This document shows, piece by piece, positions 62,020 to 64,000 of a DNA stretch of 64,000 nt; position 1 is the stretch's first letter; each line of letters begins with the position of its first letter. Both the position numbers and the translations under genes were made by a program. Source of the stretch: RGIG4708 sp045633845 (GTDB lineage Bacteria; Bacillota; Clostridia; UMGS1810); assembly GCA_045633845.1 (NCBI GenBank), contig JAZQZC010000010.1:1-64000 (forward strand). Reading direction: 5' to 3'. The notes under the pieces were generated by a model. It was not told where the DNA came from. It was given only the letters and a program-made list of their open reading frames with translations, and made no database searches.

Positions 62020-63375
62020 TTACGCCTTATAAAATGCTGCGTAGCCTTTGTAAGCACTGTAAATATCTACTTTGCTTGCAATTTCAAAGGGAGCATGCAT
62101 CGAAAGGAGCGGCACACCAACATCAATTGTGTCAACGTTGAGGTTTGCAATATATTTTGCAACCGTTCCGCCGCCGCCCTGGTCAACCTTGCCCAGCTCG
62201 CAGATTTGCCATATTACGTTTGCTTTGTTAAATATTGAGCGCATTTTTGCAACAAATTCGGCATTGGCATCTGAGGTAGAGCTTTTTCCTCGTGCGCCGG
62301 TGTATTTGCAAAATGCTACCCCGCATCCCATAAATGCACTGTTGTTTTCTTCGTTAACGCTTTTGTAGGTTGGATCTACCGCTGCAGTTACATCTGATGA
62401 CAGGCACATTGAATTTGAAAGGGTATTTTTTAAGTATATGTCGTTGTAATCATTTTTTGTTTTATAAATTAATTCCGAAACAAAGTTTTCAAAAAATCTG
62501 CTTTGCATTCCGGTGTTGCCATCGCTGCCGGTTTCTTCTTTGTCAGCAAGGAAGCATATGCTTGTGCGCAGAGGTCTTTCGGTTTTGCAAATTGCCATAA
62601 GTGATGTGTATGCACAAACTCTGTCATCCTGACCGTAAGAGCCAACCATCGACATATCAAGCCCAATGGTGCAGGCTTTGAATGAAGGTACAATTTCAAG
62701 CTCGGAGCTTACAAAATCGTCTTCTTCTATATTATATTTCTGTTTTAAAATATCAATAATTGTCTGTTTAAATTTTGATTTTTCACAATCGGATGGGATG
62801 GAGCCGATAAGTATATTCAAATCCTCACCGCTGATTAATTTGCTTGCTGTCTGACTCATTTGCTCCTGGGCAAGATGCGGCAGAAGGTCGGTAATTGTAA
62901 ATTTTGGGTCGCTGTCATCCTCGCCGATATTTACATTTATTACCTTGCCGTCCTCTTTTACAACAACGCCAATGAGCGACAATGGAATGGCTGTCCACTG
63001 GTATTTTTTTATACCGCCGTAATAGTGTGTTTTAAACAGTGCAAGATTTGAGTCCTCATATAGTGGATTTGGCTTTAAGTCGAGGCGAGGGCTGTCAATG
63101 TGCGAAGCAATTATGTTTGTTCCGTTTAATATGTCTTCGCTGCCGACAACTGCAAGAACAATATTTTTTCCTCTGTTAATTTTATATACCTTATCGCCGG
63201 GGTAGAGTGCTTTTTTGTTATCGATATTTACAAAACCTGAGTCAATTGCAATGCTTTCACTTTGGGACGTACATAATCTTTCTGTTTTTGAATTGTTGAG
63301 ATATTCAATATATTTATCACAAAAATCCAACACGTCTTGTTTGTTTTCTTTATCCCAAGCAATATTATTTTTCAT
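62020..63375 (-). CDS. M18-family aminopeptidase
   Basis: A 451-residue zinc aminopeptidase of the aspartyl aminopeptidase (ApeB-like) family, probably a cytosolic dodecamer. The metal ligand His is in ASHIDSPRLDLK; later ligands are in SYGQDDRVCAY, DKEETGSDG and SDVTAAVDP, with the C-terminal SMHAPFEI His. It trims N-terminal residues from peptides. ATG 63375 with GAAAGG is chosen. Confidence 0.94.
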   Translation of the reverse strand: MKNNIAWDKENKQDVLDFCDKYIEYLNNSKTERLCTSQSESIAIDSGFVNIDNKKALYPGDKVYKINRGKNIVLAVVGSEDILNGTNIIASHIDSPRLDLKPNPLYEDSNLALFKTHYYGGIKKYQWTAIPLSLIGVVVKEDGKVINVNIGEDDSDPKFTITDLLPHLAQEQMSQTASKLISGEDLNILIGSIPSDCEKSKFKQTIIDILKQKYNIEEDDFVSSELEIVPSFKACTIGLDMSMVGSYGQDDRVCAYTSLMAICKTERPLRTSICFLADKEETGSDGNTGMQSRFFENFVSELIYKTKNDYNDIYLKNTLSNSMCLSSDVTAAVDPTYKSVNEENNSAFMGCGVAFCKYTGARGKSSTSDANAEFVAKMRSIFNKANVIWQICELGKVDQGGGGTVAKYIANLNVDTIDVGVPLLSMHAPFEIASKVDIYSAYKGYAAFYKA

Positions 63376-63610
63376 ATAATCAGACCCTTTCATCAATTTT
63401 TTTACAAAAATATTTTATCACTTTTACCTGTAAAATACAATACTTTCGATTAAATATTACAAATCATCAAAAAAATTTTAAATAATTCACATATTTTTTA
63501 CAAAAAATACTATTATTTTTAAAAAATATGTTGTATAATATATAATGTATAAGTGAAAATAGGGATTTTTTGCCTGTTTTGAACAAAAATTACTTATGTG
63601 AGGTGTTAGT

Positions 63611-63973
63611 ATGAGCGATAATTCAAGAGTCACCGTCAGAATTTATGGTACAGATTATATATTGTGTGGAAGTGAGACTGAAGAATATATTAATAACGTT
63701 GCATTCAACGTTGACAAAGCAATGAGAGAGGTTGCAAAAAATCCGTTGCTCAAGCCACTGCAGATTGCCGTGCTTGCGTGCTGCAATATGTGTGACGAAA
63801 ACATTAAATTAAAAGAGCAGCTTGAAAATGAAAAAAGCGAGGTTAGCAAATATGCCTCTGCAGGCAGCAAGTATAAGGGCATTGCAGAAGAAAACGCTTT
63901 TTTAAAAGAAGAAATTGCAAATCTTAAAGAACAGTTGGCAAATCTTCGTATCCGTCTTGCTCAGAAAAATTAG
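63611..63973 (+). CDS. zapA: Cell division protein ZapA
   Basis: A 120-residue FtsZ-ring bundling protein. The N-terminal domain (RVTVRIYGTDYILCG, INNVAFNVDKAMREV) is followed by a long C-terminal coiled coil rich in Leu, Glu and Lys. The SD is GTGAGG. The next gene begins 18 nt downstream, as usual for zapA operons. Confidence 0.92.
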   Translation: MSDNSRVTVRIYGTDYILCGSETEEYINNVAFNVDKAMREVAKNPLLKPLQIAVLACCNMCDENIKLKEQLENEKSEVSKYASAGSKYKGIAEENAFLKEEIANLKEQLANLRIRLAQKN

Positions 63974-63991
63974 CCGAAAGGTAATTGATAA

Positions 63992-64000
63992 ATGAACAGT
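63992..64000 (+). CDS. Start of the next gene (cut by window end)
   Basis: ATG AAC AGT preceded by GAAAGG at a proper distance. Only three codons are visible. In many clostridia zapA is followed by a U32-family peptidase gene, but nothing in these bases proves it. Confidence 0.4.

Overview
This 64 kb, AT-rich window comes from the chromosome of an anaerobic, endospore-forming Clostridia-type Firmicute. The evidence is a cotJABC spore-coat operon, an alpha/beta-type small acid-soluble spore protein, a SpoIID-like protein, a T-box leader in front of ileS, strong AGGAGG ribosome sites and S-layer-homology (SLH) proteins. I cannot name the species. Gene density is high and most genes are single-copy housekeeping functions.

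Layout. 236-545: remnants of two dead genes. 570-5684: htpG, cardiolipin synthase, trmO and a secreted protein of unknown function. 5774-8347: an EF-G/Tet(M)-like GTPase fused to a Rae1-type NYN nuclease. 8357-12098: MATE exporter, parvulin and CDF transporter between two copies of a MITE-like repeat. 12105-16182: ileS, with an in-frame TGA at codon 402, its T-box leader, and about 700 bp holding a self-contained 23-codon gene. 16253-19798: ddl, a membrane-anchored murF and an alpha/beta hydrolase. 19934-24011: a small Cys-rich protein, a metal-responsive arsR/HMA/P-type ATPase operon, a radical SAM protein and a membrane protein. 24166-26403: an amino-acid ABC importer. 26425-30636: fliB-like gene, cotJABC, an SDR and a DMT transporter. 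30731-37614: secD-secF, TIGR04086 protein, yajC, tgt, queA and a spoIID-like gene. 37820-42340: asd-dapA-dapB and a GGGtGRT/scaffold pair. 42429-44300: a structured RNA, a 55-aa protein and a Wzz/BY-kinase pair.

The most interesting part is 44420-54784. A 5' gene part (44420-44929) and a 3' gene part (54404-54784) are separated by 9,519 bp carrying two SLH surface proteins and a serine recombinase. Direct-repeat cores ACACAGA sit at both junctions. Joining the junctions across this core restores one continuous 281-codon reading frame with no frameshift. This is the architecture of a skin-like intervening element in a developmentally used gene. A mother-cell-type (CATAnnnTA) -10 match lies in front of the split gene. 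The cargo of S-layer proteins is unusual.

The last part, 54985-64000, holds mtnN, secA, prfB with its programmed +1 frameshift, radA, a small lipoprotein, a SASP, an M18 aminopeptidase and zapA. UGA is an ordinary stop here (cotJC and mtnN end in TGA, and prfB encodes RF2), so the TGA inside ileS is a real oddity or an error rather than a genetic-code change.
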